Notes: generated by a model from the sequence alone, not told the origin. A stretch of DNA of 64,000 nucleotides from Sandaracinus sp. (GCA_002699025.1 PABA01000155.1:1-64000), one strand, 5' to 3'; shown: positions 1 through 9,478, numbered from the stretch's first letter. Translations and numbers: made by a program.

Positions 1-201
1 CGCTGCGCGGCGTCGGCGACCGACTCCTTCCCATGCTCATCGCGGCACTCCGCGATGGCCAGCTCTACGACCGTCGGCGGCGGGAAATTCTGCCACAAGC
101 CGCTTGACGGACGGTGGGAGGTCCGTGCCCGCATCTCGAGGGGAAGGGGTTGGGCACGAGGTACGAAAGGCAGCCCGAGCCACAGCCCGAGCGCGGAACG
201 G
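1..201. other. Window edge, no gene recognised
   Basis: About 200 bases lie between the window start and the end of the cysteine desulfurase gene. Frames are open on both strands, as expected from high GC, but none shows a recognisable protein, and no RNA gene or clear terminator was seen. Confidence 0.4.
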
Positions 202-1299
202 TCAGGCGCGGGGGATCACGCGCTGGAGGATCGCCACGGCCTCCTCGATGGCCGCGTCGTCGAGCCCCTCCGGGCCGAGGCTCAGCCGGAGCGCGCTCTC
301 GGCCCGCCAGGGCTCCTCCGGATACAGCGCCCGGAGACCCGGCGACGCCTCGGCCACCCCGGACGAGCACGCCGCGCCCGCCGAGGCCTGGAGCCCCTCC
401 ACGTCGAGCGCCGCCACGAGCACCGGACCGCGCCAGGCGCGGAAGCTCGCGCTCGTCACGCTCGCGACCCGCGGCCCCTCCGCGCCGTTCACCACGCCCC
501 CCAGCGCCTCCAGCGTGGCCTCGAGCCGGTCCCGCCAGCTCGCCACCCGCTCCATCGCCCCGAGCCGCGCCTCGAGCGCCCCGCAGGCCGCGCCGAAGCC
601 CGCCAGCGTCACGGCGTGCGGCGTCCCCGCGCGCCGCCCCCGCTCCTGGCCCCCGCCGAGCGCCCGCGGCGCCAGCTCCATCCCGCGCCGCAGCCAGAGC
701 GCCCCCGCCCCCGCGGGCCCGCCGATCTTGTGCGACGCGAAGGCGATGGCGTCCGCGCCGAGCGCCTCCACGTCCACCGGGAGCCGCCCGAGCGCCTGGG
801 TCGCGTCCACCACCACCCGCGCCCCCGCCGCCCGCGCGGCCTCGACCCACTCGGCCACGGGCAGGATGGCGCCGGTCTCGTGGCTCACCCACTGCACCGC
901 GAGCAGCCCGTCCTCACCGAGCGCCTCCTCGACGACCTCGGCCCCCGGCGCGCCGCCCGCCATCGCGAGCACCCGCAGCGGACGGCCGCTCGCCCGCGCC
1001 GCCGCGCCGATCGCCGGGTGCTCCCCGGCCGTCGTCACCACCGGTCCCGTTCCCGGCAGACCCAGCACGGCGAGGTTGCACGCCTCCGTCCCGCCCGCCG
1101 TCAGCACCACGTCCGCCGGCGCCGCCCCGACCGCCTCGGCCACGGCCCGGCGCGCGCCCTCCAGGAGCGCCTTCGCCGCCCGCCCCGCCCCGTGGAGGCT
1201 CGAGGGGTTCGCCCAGCCCGTCTCCTCCGCGGCGCGCATCGCGTCCCGGGCCGCCGCGCAGAGGGGCGTCGCCGCGTGGTGGTCGAGGTAGACGGGCAT
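202..1299 (-). CDS. Cysteine desulfurase, NifS/IscS-like (aminotransferase class V)
   Basis: A PLP enzyme of about 365 residues that would remove sulfur from cysteine for Fe-S cluster or thio-cofactor assembly. The start MPVYLDHHAATP is the family N-terminus. A longer in-frame start six codons upstream (1317) is less likely. Visible landmarks are the TEACNLA segment near residue 71, the AGEHPA histidine near 94, the Schiff-base lysine in ASHKIGGP (K191) and the catalytic cysteine in GAACSSG (C311). The length fits the short NifS-like group. There is no iscU, iscA or tRNA-thiolation partner next door, so the specific pathway is unknown. The next gene upstream is an unrelated sensor kinase 82 bp away on the same strand. 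Family assignment is secure; the choice between IscS, NifS and SufS is not. Confidence 0.88.
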   Translation of the reverse strand: MPVYLDHHAATPLCAAARDAMRAAEETGWANPSSLHGAGRAAKALLEGARRAVAEAVGAAPADVVLTAGGTEACNLAVLGLPGTGPVVTTAGEHPAIGAAARASGRPLRVLAMAGGAPGAEVVEEALGEDGLLAVQWVSHETGAILPVAEWVEAARAAGARVVVDATQALGRLPVDVEALGADAIAFASHKIGGPAGAGALWLRRGMELAPRALGGGQERGRRAGTPHAVTLAGFGAACGALEARLGAMERVASWRDRLEATLEALGGVVNGAEGPRVASVTSASFRAWRGPVLVAALDVEGLQASAGAACSSGVAEASPGLRALYPEEPWRAESALRLSLGPEGLDDAAIEEAVAILQRVIPRA

Positions 1300-1381
1300 C
1301 GCTCCCCGTTGTGGCACGCCGTCCCGCAGCGAGCACGAGCCAGCCGGGCTCAGCGCAACCGCACGCGGCTCCGGGGCGGGC

Positions 1382-2584
1382 TCAGGACGTGCCGGTCGGC
1401 GCGCGCTCGGCGACCCGCAGGCGCACCAGGGTGCCTCCGAGCTTCCGCCCCGCCACCGACTCCTGCGGCGGGCACTCCACGTCGAGCCCGCCGCCCATCG
1501 CCATCGTGACCCGCCGCGCGAACGCCAGCCCGAGCCCGACGCCGCCGTGCTGGCGCGTCACCGACCCGTCCACCTGATAGAAGGGCTCGAAGATCCGCTC
1601 CCGCTCCCGCGGGTCGATGCCGGGGCCGCTGTCCAGCACCAGGAGCGCGTAGCCCCCCTCCGCCGCGCGCCGCACCTCCACCGCGATCTCGCCCCCGCGC
1701 GGCGTGAACTTCGCCGCGTTGTCGAGCACGTGCACCATCGAGCGCCGGAGCTTGTCCGGGTCGCCCACGGCCGGAAGCGGCGAGGGCGGGTCCGGGAAGA
1801 GCACGTTGAGCTGGGCGTGCGCCGCCCGCGCCAGCTCCACCGCGCGCGCCGCGACCTCCCCGAAGTCGTACTCGCGCGAGTAGTAGTGCATGCGCCCGGT
1901 CTCGAGCGCGCTCACGTCGAGGAGCGTATCCGTCACCCCACGGAGCCGGCGCGTCGAGCGCTCGATGCTGAGCAGGCACTTGCGCTGCAGGTCCGTGAGC
2001 GGCCCGAGCTCCTCGTCCAGGAGCAGCTTCAGATAACCGACGACCGGCGTCATGGGCGTCGCCAGCTCGTGGCTCACGTTCTGCAGGAACTCGCGCCGCA
2101 GCCGCGCCATCTCCTCGAGCCGCGCGTTCGCGTCGCTCAGCTCGCGCACCTTGTCCTCGAGCCGCTCGACGATGCGCTGCGACTGCACGCGCAGCCGGAT
2201 CTCACCGGTCTCGTCCGCCGCCTCCCGGTGCCCGCCGAGGAAGCTCGCGACCGTCCGCGCGAAGCGGCGAGCGTCGATCGGCTTGGCGATGAACCCGTCG
2301 GCCCCCACGGCGAGGCTCGTCTGCCGGTCCCCCTCGGCCGTGATCGCCACGATCGGCACGCCCTCCAGCTCGGGCATCCCCCGGAGCCGCAGCGTGACCT
2401 CGTAGCCGTCGAGGTCGGGCACGTTGATGTCGACCAACACCAGGTCGGGCCGCTGCTCGCGCGCGAGGCGGATCCCATCGAGGCCGCTCTCCGTATCGAC
2501 CACCTCGTGCCCCTCGCGGCTGAGGAGCTTCTCCACCAAACGGCGGCTGTTGGGGTCGTCTTCGATGTGGAGGACGCGCGCCAC
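1382..2584 (-). CDS. Hybrid protein: receiver domain followed by histidine kinase
   Basis: This cytosolic signalling protein of about 400 residues starts with a receiver domain (residues 1-115; phospho-acceptor D52 in LVLVDINVPDLDG, conserved lysine in FIAKP). A coiled-coil linker (about 135-165) leads to a HisKA domain with H172 in NVSHELATP, then HATPase_c with the N box (VLDNAAKF, N289), a DSGPGI box and a GVGLGLA box. No membrane segment or sensor domain is visible, so the receiver itself is probably the input. The start is a GTG at 2584, because the receiver fold begins there (ARVLHIEDD) and the open frame upstream is not protein-like. It is divergent from the MshEN/GAF gene at 2799 across about 214 bp that should hold both promoters. 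Its partner is unknown. Confidence 0.9.
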   Translation of the reverse strand: MARVLHIEDDPNSRRLVEKLLSREGHEVVDTESGLDGIRLAREQRPDLVLVDINVPDLDGYEVTLRLRGMPELEGVPIVAITAEGDRQTSLAVGADGFIAKPIDARRFARTVASFLGGHREAADETGEIRLRVQSQRIVERLEDKVRELSDANARLEEMARLRREFLQNVSHELATPMTPVVGYLKLLLDEELGPLTDLQRKCLLSIERSTRRLRGVTDTLLDVSALETGRMHYYSREYDFGEVAARAVELARAAHAQLNVLFPDPPSPLPAVGDPDKLRRSMVHVLDNAAKFTPRGGEIAVEVRRAAEGGYALLVLDSGPGIDPRERERIFEPFYQVDGSVTRQHGGVGLGLAFARRVTMAMGGGLDVECPPQESVAGRKLGGTLVRLRVAERAPTGTS

Positions 2585-2798
2585 GGCGAGGGGGACTCTA
2601 GTACACCTCCACCAAAAGATGACACCCGATCTCGCGAGGGGCCGCGAATCGGCGAATCGCCCTCCCCTCGACCAGGCCGCGCGGCTCGAAGCGCCCCGTC
2701 CGTTCCCGTCCCGAGACGGCCCTTTCGCGTACCCCCGTCTGCGGGACACCGATTCTTCCCTTGCGGAGCACGCTTCCGCGTAGATACATGGGCCCCTC

Positions 2799-4148
2799 AT
2801 GGCGAAGGATCTCGGAGCGCGCCTCGTGCAGGCCGGCCTCGCCAGCCGGCAGCAGTTGGCGGAGGCGCTGGCCGATGCGCCGACCTCGACGGCGCCCCTG
2901 GCGGCGCGGCTCGCCGAGCGCGGGGTCTCCGAGGACGACATCGTCGGCCTCTTCCTGGCGGACGGCTTCGGCCCCCTGCAGGACGGGGACGATCTCGCGC
3001 GCGCCCCCAACGAGCTGCGGGCGCTCCTGCCGGGCGAGATGGCGCACCTCTTCCTCGCCCTGCCCCTCCGCGAGAGCCCGGCGGGCCTGGTGGTCGCCAT
3101 GGCCGACCCGACCGACCGACACGCGCTGCGCGAGCTCGAGCACGTGCTCGGCCGCGGCATCCTGCCGACCGTCGCCCGCGTCAGCGACCTCCGCGGGGCC
3201 CTCGAGCAGGCCTACCCCGGCGTGGCGCCCCGGCCGCCGAGCGTCACCCCGCTCCAGCTCGTGCGCCGGAAGGACGAGGACCTGAGCGCGTCCAGCCCCC
3301 GCGAGCGCGCGCCGACCAACCCCGAGGGCGACGAGGTCGTGCTCCCCCTCGTGCGCACAAAGTCCTTCCCGACGCCCGCCGGGGGCGCGCGCCGCCCCGC
3401 GCCGCCCAAACCGGCCGGGGCTCCCGTGCAGAAGACCTTCAAGCGCCCCAAGGCCTCCGAACCGCCGCCTCCTCCGCCCCCTTCGCCCCCTTCGCCTCCG
3501 CCGCGGGCCCCCGGCACGGCCGACTACGTGCGCCCCCCGGACGCCCCCGAGGAGCCGGCGACCTCCACCGGGCGCCGCTCCATCATCCCTCCGCACGAAG
3601 CGAGCTGGGGCGACCTGGTCCCGCCGCCGAGCTCCTCGGCGCCCCCGCGCGCCGCGTCCTCCCCGGCCCCGGCGAGCGCCCACGAGCTCGGCGCCAGCCT
3701 CGCCGCCATCCGGGCGAGCCAGGACCGGGACGGCATCGTCCGCCACGCCTGCGAGGGCGCGCTCACGGTGGCGCGCTCCGCCGTCTTCCTCGCCGTGCGC
3801 AAGGGCGTGCTCCGCGGCTGGGACGGCCTCGGGGCCGGCGTGAGCGCCGACGCGATCCGCAACCTGTGGATCCCGACGACCAGCCCCTCGATGTTCCAGC
3901 GGGTCGTCGACGAGGCCGAGCCGCACGTCGGTCGCTTCGGAAGCAGCGCCGCCGACAACCTCTACCGCGCCGCGACCGGCAGCCGCGGCGGCCACGTCGT
4001 GCTGCAGCCCGTCGTCGTGGGCGGCCGCGTGGTGGGCGTGCTCTGCGCCGACGACGCGCGCGGCACGACGGCCCCCGAGCGCATCGAGACCCTCGCCCAC
4101 GCCGTCAGCGACGCCTTCAAGGCGCTCATCGTCCGCAAGAAGCGCTGA
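2799..4148 (+). CDS. MshEN (GspE N-terminal-like) plus GAF-like domain protein
   Basis: A protein of 449 residues. The first 140 or so resemble the MshEN/GspE N-terminal domain (MAKDLGARLVQAGLASRQQ..., then LPLRESPAGLVVAMADPTD), which in type II secretion and pilus ATPases can bind cyclic-di-GMP. Residues 145-300 are a proline-rich, low-complexity linker. The C-terminal 150 residues look like a GAF domain (ARSAVFLAVRKG ... VLQPVVVGGRVVGVLCADD). There is no Walker A/B ATPase domain, so it is not a secretion motor. A second ATPase-less MshEN protein is encoded at 35832-36788. A role as a cyclic-di-GMP receptor or adaptor is inference. Confidence 0.75.
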   Translation: MAKDLGARLVQAGLASRQQLAEALADAPTSTAPLAARLAERGVSEDDIVGLFLADGFGPLQDGDDLARAPNELRALLPGEMAHLFLALPLRESPAGLVVAMADPTDRHALRELEHVLGRGILPTVARVSDLRGALEQAYPGVAPRPPSVTPLQLVRRKDEDLSASSPRERAPTNPEGDEVVLPLVRTKSFPTPAGGARRPAPPKPAGAPVQKTFKRPKASEPPPPPPPSPPSPPPRAPGTADYVRPPDAPEEPATSTGRRSIIPPHEASWGDLVPPPSSSAPPRAASSPAPASAHELGASLAAIRASQDRDGIVRHACEGALTVARSAVFLAVRKGVLRGWDGLGAGVSADAIRNLWIPTTSPSMFQRVVDEAEPHVGRFGSSAADNLYRAATGSRGGHVVLQPVVVGGRVVGVLCADDARGTTAPERIETLAHAVSDAFKALIVRKKR

Positions 4149-4188
4149 CGGCGCCGACGGCTCCCCCGCCGTCCCCCGCCGGGGGCGC

Positions 4189-5601
4189 TCAGCGGTTCTG
4201 GTGCGTCTCGCGCTTGATCCCGTAGGTGCGCATCTTCTTGTGGAGGTTCGTGCGCTCCACGCCGAGCTTCACGGCCGCCCGCGAGATGTTCCAGCCCGTC
4301 TCGTCGAGCATCGCGAGGATGTACTGCTTCTCCGCGTGCTCCCGGTACTCGCGGAGCGTCATCCGCTCGCCCTCGGGGAGCACCGTGCTCGGCAGCCCCG
4401 GCGCCGGCGTCGCCGCCTCCTGCGCCACCGCCTGCCCGAGCCGCCCCTCGTCGGGCAGGTCGTGCATGCCGATGGTCTCGCCGCTGAGGATGGCCATGCG
4501 CTCGACCACGTTCTTCAGCTCGCGCACGTTGCCCGGCCAGGAGCGCTGCGCCAGCGCCTCGAGCACCTCGGCCTCGATGGGCTTCTCGCGCAGCCCGTTC
4601 TCGCGCGCGAAGTCGCGGAGGAAGGCCTTCACGAGGAGCGGCACGTCCTGAGGCCGGTCACGGAGCGGCGGCGTCTTCAGCGGGACCACGTTCAGGCGGA
4701 AGTAGAGGTCCTCGCGGAAGCGCCCCTCCTTCACCTCGAGCTCGAGATCCTTGTTCGTCGCCGCGAGCACGCGCACGTCGACGGCGATGGCCTTCTCCGA
4801 GCCCACCCGGCTGATCTCGCCGCTCTGGAGCGCCCGCAGCACCTTCGCCTGCGCGTTCCCGCTCATGTCCCCGATCTCGTCGAGGAAGAGCGTGCCGCCG
4901 TCCGCCTGCTCGAACATGCCCTTGCGCCGGCCCTGCGCGCCCGTGAACGCCCCGCGCTCGTAGCCGAAGAGCTCGCTCTCGATGAGCTCGGCGGGGATGG
5001 CCGCGCAGTTCACCTTGATGAAGGGGCCGTCCTTGCGCTGGCTGAGCCGGTGGACGGCGCGCGCGATGAGCTCCTTGCCCGTGCCGCTCTCGCCGGTGAT
5101 CAGCACGCGCCCGTTCGTCGGCGCGACCTTCTCGAGCTGGGCGTAGAGCGCGCGCATGGCCGGGCTCTCGCCGATCATCTCGTAGCGGCTCTCGGCGTCG
5201 GCGCGGAGCCGCTCCACCTCGCGCTGGAGCTGCCAGGTCTGGAGCGCGTTGCGCACGCTGACGAGCACGCGGTCGCGATCCAGGGGCTTCTCGAAGAAGT
5301 CCGTGGCGCCGGTCTGCACGGCGCTCACGGCCTCGGCCACGCTCGCGTGCCCCGAGATCATCAGCACGGGGAGGTTCCGGGACTCGGGCCGCTGGCGGAT
5401 CTGCTCGAGGGCCTCGAGCCCGCTCATCTCCGGCAGGCGGACGTCCAGGATGACGAGGTCGATGCCGTCGCCGTCGAGCCGCTTCAGGCCCTCTTCGGCG
5501 CTCTCCGCGTCCTCGACGTCGAAGCCGGCGCCCTCGAGCACCATGCGGAGGGTGCGGCGGATGTTCTTCTCGTCATCGACGACGAGGATCGTCGCGGTCA
5601 T
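4189..5601 (-). CDS. NtrC-family sigma-54-dependent response regulator
   Basis: A 470-residue transcription activator with the full three-domain layout: receiver (D53 in LVILDVRLPEMSG), AAA+ domain with Walker A (ITGESGTGKE), the sigma-54-contacting loop GAFTGA (in YERGAFTGAQG) and a LFLDEIGD Walker B, and a C-terminal Fis-type helix-turn-helix (WNISRAAVKLGVERTNLHKKM). The start MTATILVVDDE is exactly at the receiver fold. No cognate kinase sits beside it. The 149 bp upstream separate it from the acetyltransferase-like gene on the same strand. Myxobacteria carry many such regulators and the target promoters cannot be read from this window. Confidence 0.93.
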   Translation of the reverse strand: MTATILVVDDEKNIRRTLRMVLEGAGFDVEDAESAEEGLKRLDGDGIDLVILDVRLPEMSGLEALEQIRQRPESRNLPVLMISGHASVAEAVSAVQTGATDFFEKPLDRDRVLVSVRNALQTWQLQREVERLRADAESRYEMIGESPAMRALYAQLEKVAPTNGRVLITGESGTGKELIARAVHRLSQRKDGPFIKVNCAAIPAELIESELFGYERGAFTGAQGRRKGMFEQADGGTLFLDEIGDMSGNAQAKVLRALQSGEISRVGSEKAIAVDVRVLAATNKDLELEVKEGRFREDLYFRLNVVPLKTPPLRDRPQDVPLLVKAFLRDFARENGLREKPIEAEVLEALAQRSWPGNVRELKNVVERMAILSGETIGMHDLPDEGRLGQAVAQEAATPAPGLPSTVLPEGERMTLREYREHAEKQYILAMLDETGWNISRAAVKLGVERTNLHKKMRTYGIKRETHQNR

Positions 5602-5750
5602 GGGGGAGGTCGTAGCACGGATCGCGCCGTCCCGGTTCCGGCGTGCCGAGGTCGATCCCTCGTGATGCGAACGTGATCCGCGTCACCCTCGAGCCACACC
5701 CCCGTGCGCGGAGGTCACGCCCCGGCCTGCCCCGCGCCGCCGAGCGGTCC

Positions 5751-6743
5751 TCAGAAGGTGTCCCAGTCGCCCGTCTCGACGTCCCAGGCGCCCGGCTCCC
5801 GCTCCGCGTCCCCCGCGCCCCGCACCATCAGCACGTGCTGCTTCGGGAGAAAGCACGGCGGCACCCGCAGCGCCCCCGGGAGCTTCCCGCTCGAGGCCGC
5901 CAGGAGCACGTCGCAGCCCTGCGCCTTGCCGAGCGCCCGGGCCGTCAGAGCGAGCTCCTTCCGGGCCGCTCCGTCGAGGGCGAGCAGCTCCATGACCCAG
6001 AGGGAGACCCGCCCGCGCGCCTCCATGCGGTTCAGCACCAGCAGCCCCGCGAGGCCCTCGTCGCGGCGGAGCTCGAGGAGCTGGTAGTCGAAGTAGGGGT
6101 GCGCGAGGTAGCGCCAGCGCAGGTACGCCGCCGAGCGCACCGCCGCGAGGCCCCGCTCGGCCGCGAGGCGCTCCGCGAAGGCGTCGTGCTCCGCGCCGAG
6201 CTCGGCGATCGGCCGCACGCGCTCGCTCGCGCGGGGCCGCCCCCCCACGGGCCGGAACCAGAGCGGGACCTTCTGGAGCGTGCGGTAGGCGCGCTTCTCG
6301 AACGCGCGCCGCGACTGCCCGTTGGGGAAGGCGAAGAGCCAGTCCTCCGCCGGCAGTCCGTCCCCGAGCGCGTCGAGGACGGCACCGAAGAGCCCCTGCC
6401 CGCGCGCCTCCGGCGCCGTCACCGCGTCGCAGAGGTGCCAGCCGCGGACGCGCTCCTCCCCGCGCCCGAGCTCCACCGGGAAGGCCGTGCAGCTCGAGAG
6501 CAGCTCGCCGCCCCGCTCGACGATCGCCAGGCGCGCGGGGCCGGCGGGCGGCGCCAGCTTCCAGGCGAAGACCGCCGGGCCGAGGCGCTCGAGGGGGATG
6601 CCGTTCTCCTCGAGGATGCCCCCGAAGACGCGCTGCTGGAGGGCGGCGTGTGCCTCCACGTCGAGCTCCGTCGCGTCGATCACGCGCGCCTCGGGGGCAG
6701 GCTGCTCGGGGGCGGCGGGCTCGGCTCCGGTCGCGGTGCTCAT
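5751..6743 (-). CDS. GNAT-like acetyltransferase family protein
   Basis: About 330 residues. The central part (AIVERGGELLSSCTAFPVEL ... LCDAVTAPEARGQGLFGAVLDAL) has the pattern of a GNAT acetyl-CoA-binding core, with QGLFGA in the place of the usual RGxGxG/A loop. FANGQS-like and aromatic-rich segments follow (YLRWRYLAHPYFDYQLLEL), as in the FemAB/GNAT-type proteins of polysaccharide loci. I chose the ATG at 6743 (MSTATG). The open frame continues upstream only because it runs through a 45-bp tandem repeat. The deacetylase gene lies upstream on the same strand, about 250 bp away, so a link to surface carbohydrate is possible but unproven. Confidence 0.62.
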   Translation of the reverse strand: MSTATGAEPAAPEQPAPEARVIDATELDVEAHAALQQRVFGGILEENGIPLERLGPAVFAWKLAPPAGPARLAIVERGGELLSSCTAFPVELGRGEERVRGWHLCDAVTAPEARGQGLFGAVLDALGDGLPAEDWLFAFPNGQSRRAFEKRAYRTLQKVPLWFRPVGGRPRASERVRPIAELGAEHDAFAERLAAERGLAAVRSAAYLRWRYLAHPYFDYQLLELRRDEGLAGLLVLNRMEARGRVSLWVMELLALDGAARKELALTARALGKAQGCDVLLAASSGKLPGALRVPPCFLPKQHVLMVRGAGDAEREPGAWDVETGDWDTF

Positions 6744-6769
6744 CCGGGCCTCGTCATGCCGCATCTGCG

Positions 6770-6904
6770 GCGTTCGTCGATGCGGCGTACGTCGCTCCGC
6801 CGTCCGTGGTTCCGGCGTTCGTCGATGCGGCGTACGTCGCTCCGCCGTCCGTGGTTCCGGCGTTCGTCGATGCGGCGTTCGTCGTTCCGCCATCCGCGGA
6901 CGCG
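6770..6904. repeat. 45-bp tandem repeat, about three copies
   Basis: Copies begin at 6770, 6815 and 6860 with the motif GCGTTCGTCGATGCGGCGT. The first two are essentially identical over 45 bp and the third is diverged at its end. It lies between the stop of the deacetylase gene and the start of the acetyltransferase-like gene. The length is a multiple of three, so it stays open in all frames and creates spurious reading frames. Confidence 0.85.
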
Positions 6905-6995
6905 CCGGCCGCGCTCCCGTGGGCGGCTCGCCCGGTGCGGTCCGCCGCGGTGCAGCCGCCGCGCGCGATGCGGGCAAGAGCCACGGCCACGCCCC

Positions 6996-7844
6996 TCACG
7001 CGCTGGTCGCCGGCGACGCGTCCGCCGCGGGATCGGCCGCGCTCGAGGGCGCGCGGTAGGGCTCGAGCTCGAGCAGCTCGTCCAGGCGCGCGAAGCGGAG
7101 GCCCCGCTCCCGAAGCCCCGCGAGGATGCGCGGGAGCGCCTCGATGGTCGCCGAGCGATCCGCCCGCCCGCCGAAGCCCGTCCCGTCGTGGAGCATGATC
7201 ACGCTCCCTGGCCGCGCGCCCCGCAGGACCCGCCGCTCGATGGCCTCCGCGTCGTCGCTCATCGAGTCGAGCCCGCGCACGTCCCAGCCGACCGCCGTCA
7301 TCCCGAGCTCGCCGATCACATCCCCGAGCGCCGGGTTCTTGATGCCCTGGGGCGCGCGGAAGAGCGTCGGCTCGCGCCCGATCAGCGAGGCGATGGCCGC
7401 GTTGCACGCGCGGAGCTCCCGCCGCGCCGTCCCCCAGAGCGAGAAGTGGATCGCGACCGAGTGCGTCTGCGAGTGGTTGCAGACCAGGTGCCCGGCCTCG
7501 TGGAGCGCGCGGACGATCTCCGGATGCGCCTCGGCCCGCTCGCCGACGACGAAGAAGGCGCCGCGCGCGCCGTGCTCCTCGAGGATGCGCGCGATCTCCA
7601 GCGTCCCCGCCGGGTCCGGCCCGTCGTCGAAGGTCAGCGCCACCGCGTCCGTCTGGCTCGGCGCCCGCCAGACCGTCTTCGCCCAGGCGCCCGCGTTCGG
7701 GTGGAGCACGAAGGCCATGAGCGCCGCGCTCCCGACGAGGACGATCCCGACCGCCGCCGCGATCGCCACGCCGCCCTCGAGCCACCAGAGGGCGGCCCCG
7801 GCGAGCAGCAGCGTCGGCACCTTGATCCAGAGCGAGCGGAGCAT
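6996..7844 (-). CDS. Polysaccharide deacetylase (NodB-like, carbohydrate esterase family 4)
   Basis: A 282-residue membrane-anchored protein. Residues 1-50 hold one or two hydrophobic segments (LWIKVPTLLLAGAALWWLE and AAAVGIVLVGSAALMAFVL). The NodB domain follows with its metal and catalytic motifs: TFDDGPD (catalytic base D and metal D), HSQTHS (metal-binding H...H), FRAPQG, WDVRGLDS and the C-terminal MLHDG. All five family motifs are intact, so it should be an active metal-dependent N-deacetylase acting on peptidoglycan or an N-acetylated exopolysaccharide outside the membrane. The start at 7844 (MLRSLWIK) puts the hydrophobic anchor at the N-terminus. The substrate cannot be told from the sequence. 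Confidence 0.9.
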   Translation of the reverse strand: MLRSLWIKVPTLLLAGAALWWLEGGVAIAAAVGIVLVGSAALMAFVLHPNAGAWAKTVWRAPSQTDAVALTFDDGPDPAGTLEIARILEEHGARGAFFVVGERAEAHPEIVRALHEAGHLVCNHSQTHSVAIHFSLWGTARRELRACNAAIASLIGREPTLFRAPQGIKNPALGDVIGELGMTAVGWDVRGLDSMSDDAEAIERRVLRGARPGSVIMLHDGTGFGGRADRSATIEALPRILAGLRERGLRFARLDELLELEPYRAPSSAADPAADASPATSA

Positions 7845-7906
7845 CTCCTCCGAGTCTTGGGTCCGCGACGCCGGCCCGCAAACCCGCAGCCCCTCCGCGC
7901 CCGCGC

Positions 7907-9403
7907 TCAGTCGACGAGCCGCGCCCGCTGCACGTCCATGTCGTCGATGGGCCCGCGGCGCCCCACGAGGCTGCGCTCCCCGCCGTAGCGGCCCGTCGGC
8001 GTCGTGCGCACGCGCACCCGCTCCGCCCCGGCCCAGGGCGTCTCGAAGGGCGGGGCCATGCCGAGCACGACCTCGAGCTCGCCGCTGCCCTCGGCCGCCC
8101 GCTTCTTCAGCTCGTAGAGGCGCGGCGAGCCCGCGTCCCACCAGCCCACGGGCACGGCGATCGCCCAGTCCGCCTGGAGGACCCGCGCCGCGCCATGGAG
8201 GCGCCCATAGGCGTAGAAGGCCGCCAAGGCCTTGGCGGCCGCCTGGAGCCGCCGCCCGAGCGCGTCCGGCCCCTGCTCGGCCGCCGCCGCGAGCGCGCCC
8301 TTCTTGCCGAAGGGGTTCGGCAGGAGGCAGGAGTCCCGCACGAGGCGCCCCGTGCTCAGCTTCACCGGCGCGCGACCGGGCGCGACGCTCACCGTCTTCT
8401 GCGTGGGGTGGAGCTCCGCCAGCCGCCGCTCCCCCTCGTCGAAGCCGAGCGCGGCGAGCTGGTCTCGGACGTGCACGCCACCCATCACGTCGAGCGCCTC
8501 GAGCCGGCCGAGGAGCGCCTCGAGCGCCGCCTCCCCCGCGAAGGTCTCGACGGTGCGGGCGCGGAGGTCCACGAGCGCGGCGGCCCGCGGCGCGTCGGTC
8601 GGGTACGTCGCGAGCAGCCCGCGGTGGAGCGCCGCCAAGCGCTTCGCCTCCGCCGCCGCGTCCCGTTTCCACGCGCGCTCGGCGGCACGGCTCTCGGCCG
8701 GGCTCCGGCGCGCTCCGGCCGTACGCCGCGCGACCTCGATACGCTCGGCCACCGCCGCGCGCGCCCTCGCGAGCGCCTCCTCTGCCCCCTCGGCGACGAC
8801 CCACTGGCCGTCCACCTCGCGCACCGGGGAGCCGCGCCGCCGGAAGCCTTCCTGGTCCACCTTCAGCCGGTGCGAGTCTGCGCGCGCCTCCACGAAGGCG
8901 ATGACCTCTTCGGGCGTCGCGGCGCGGCCGAGGGCGTCGAGCACCGCGAGCACGACGCGGCGCCGAGACCAGGCGGAGCCGAGGGGGATGCCCTTCCAGG
9001 CTTCGTCCAGGTGCTCCGGCGTCAGCGGCGCGTCCGGTGTCGGCAGCGATCCGTGCGAGGGCACCAAGCGGAGCCGCGGCCGACGCGGCGGCCGGAGGCC
9101 CAGCGTGAACACGAGCAGATCCAGCTCGCGGTCGTGGAGGTCGAGCGTCAGCTGCTCGCCCACCCGATGGATCGGCGGCCGCTCCGGCCGGCTGCGCCCG
9201 AGCGAGCGACGCGCCTTCTTCCGGTCCGCGATCCCCGCCTCCTCGAAACGCTCCGCCACCTCCTCGAGCGTCATGGGCGCGCCCCGCTCCAGGAGCGCCA
9301 CGATCAGCAGCGCGAAGGTCTTCGCTTCCCGGTGATCCTTCACCGCCTCCAGCCGCGGCCGCTCCCGCAGCCCGAGCCGCTCCCACCACTCCCGCGTCGC
9401 CAT
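7907..9403 (-). CDS. Uncharacterised protein with possible N-terminal winged helix
   Basis: A 498-residue soluble, Arg- and Ala-rich protein that I do not recognise. Residues 20-75 (FALLIVALLERGAPMTLEEV...) could be a winged-helix domain, and a second similar stretch near 150-200 (VVLAVLDALGRAATPEEVIAF) also suggests a helical or wHTH fold. The C-terminal half has several charged helices and ends with a mixed alpha/beta segment. No catalytic motif, signal peptide or membrane segment is visible. The start at 9403 (MATREWW) was chosen because the codons upstream do not look like protein. It is transcribed divergently from the gene at 9479. Confidence 0.6.
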   Translation of the reverse strand: MATREWWERLGLRERPRLEAVKDHREAKTFALLIVALLERGAPMTLEEVAERFEEAGIADRKKARRSLGRSRPERPPIHRVGEQLTLDLHDRELDLLVFTLGLRPPRRPRLRLVPSHGSLPTPDAPLTPEHLDEAWKGIPLGSAWSRRRVVLAVLDALGRAATPEEVIAFVEARADSHRLKVDQEGFRRRGSPVREVDGQWVVAEGAEEALARARAAVAERIEVARRTAGARRSPAESRAAERAWKRDAAAEAKRLAALHRGLLATYPTDAPRAAALVDLRARTVETFAGEAALEALLGRLEALDVMGGVHVRDQLAALGFDEGERRLAELHPTQKTVSVAPGRAPVKLSTGRLVRDSCLLPNPFGKKGALAAAAEQGPDALGRRLQAAAKALAAFYAYGRLHGAARVLQADWAIAVPVGWWDAGSPRLYELKKRAAEGSGELEVVLGMAPPFETPWAGAERVRVRTTPTGRYGGERSLVGRRGPIDDMDVQRARLVD

Positions 9404-9478
9404 CCCCGGACGTTGGCACACGCTCCAGCAAGAGAACGTAGGATTCCGCAAGAGCCGAGCTCCCGGTAGAGTGGCCGG

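Noticed and set aside
1547-4225. An 892-codon plus-strand frame across the histidine kinase and MshEN genes
   Set aside because: It is Arg/Pro-rich nonsense that spans two real genes in other frames.
6744-7198. Open frames through the 45-bp repeat with AFVDAAYVAPPSVVP
   Set aside because: No start or ribosome site supports a gene, and the frame runs into the deacetylase antisense. It is kept as a repeat only.
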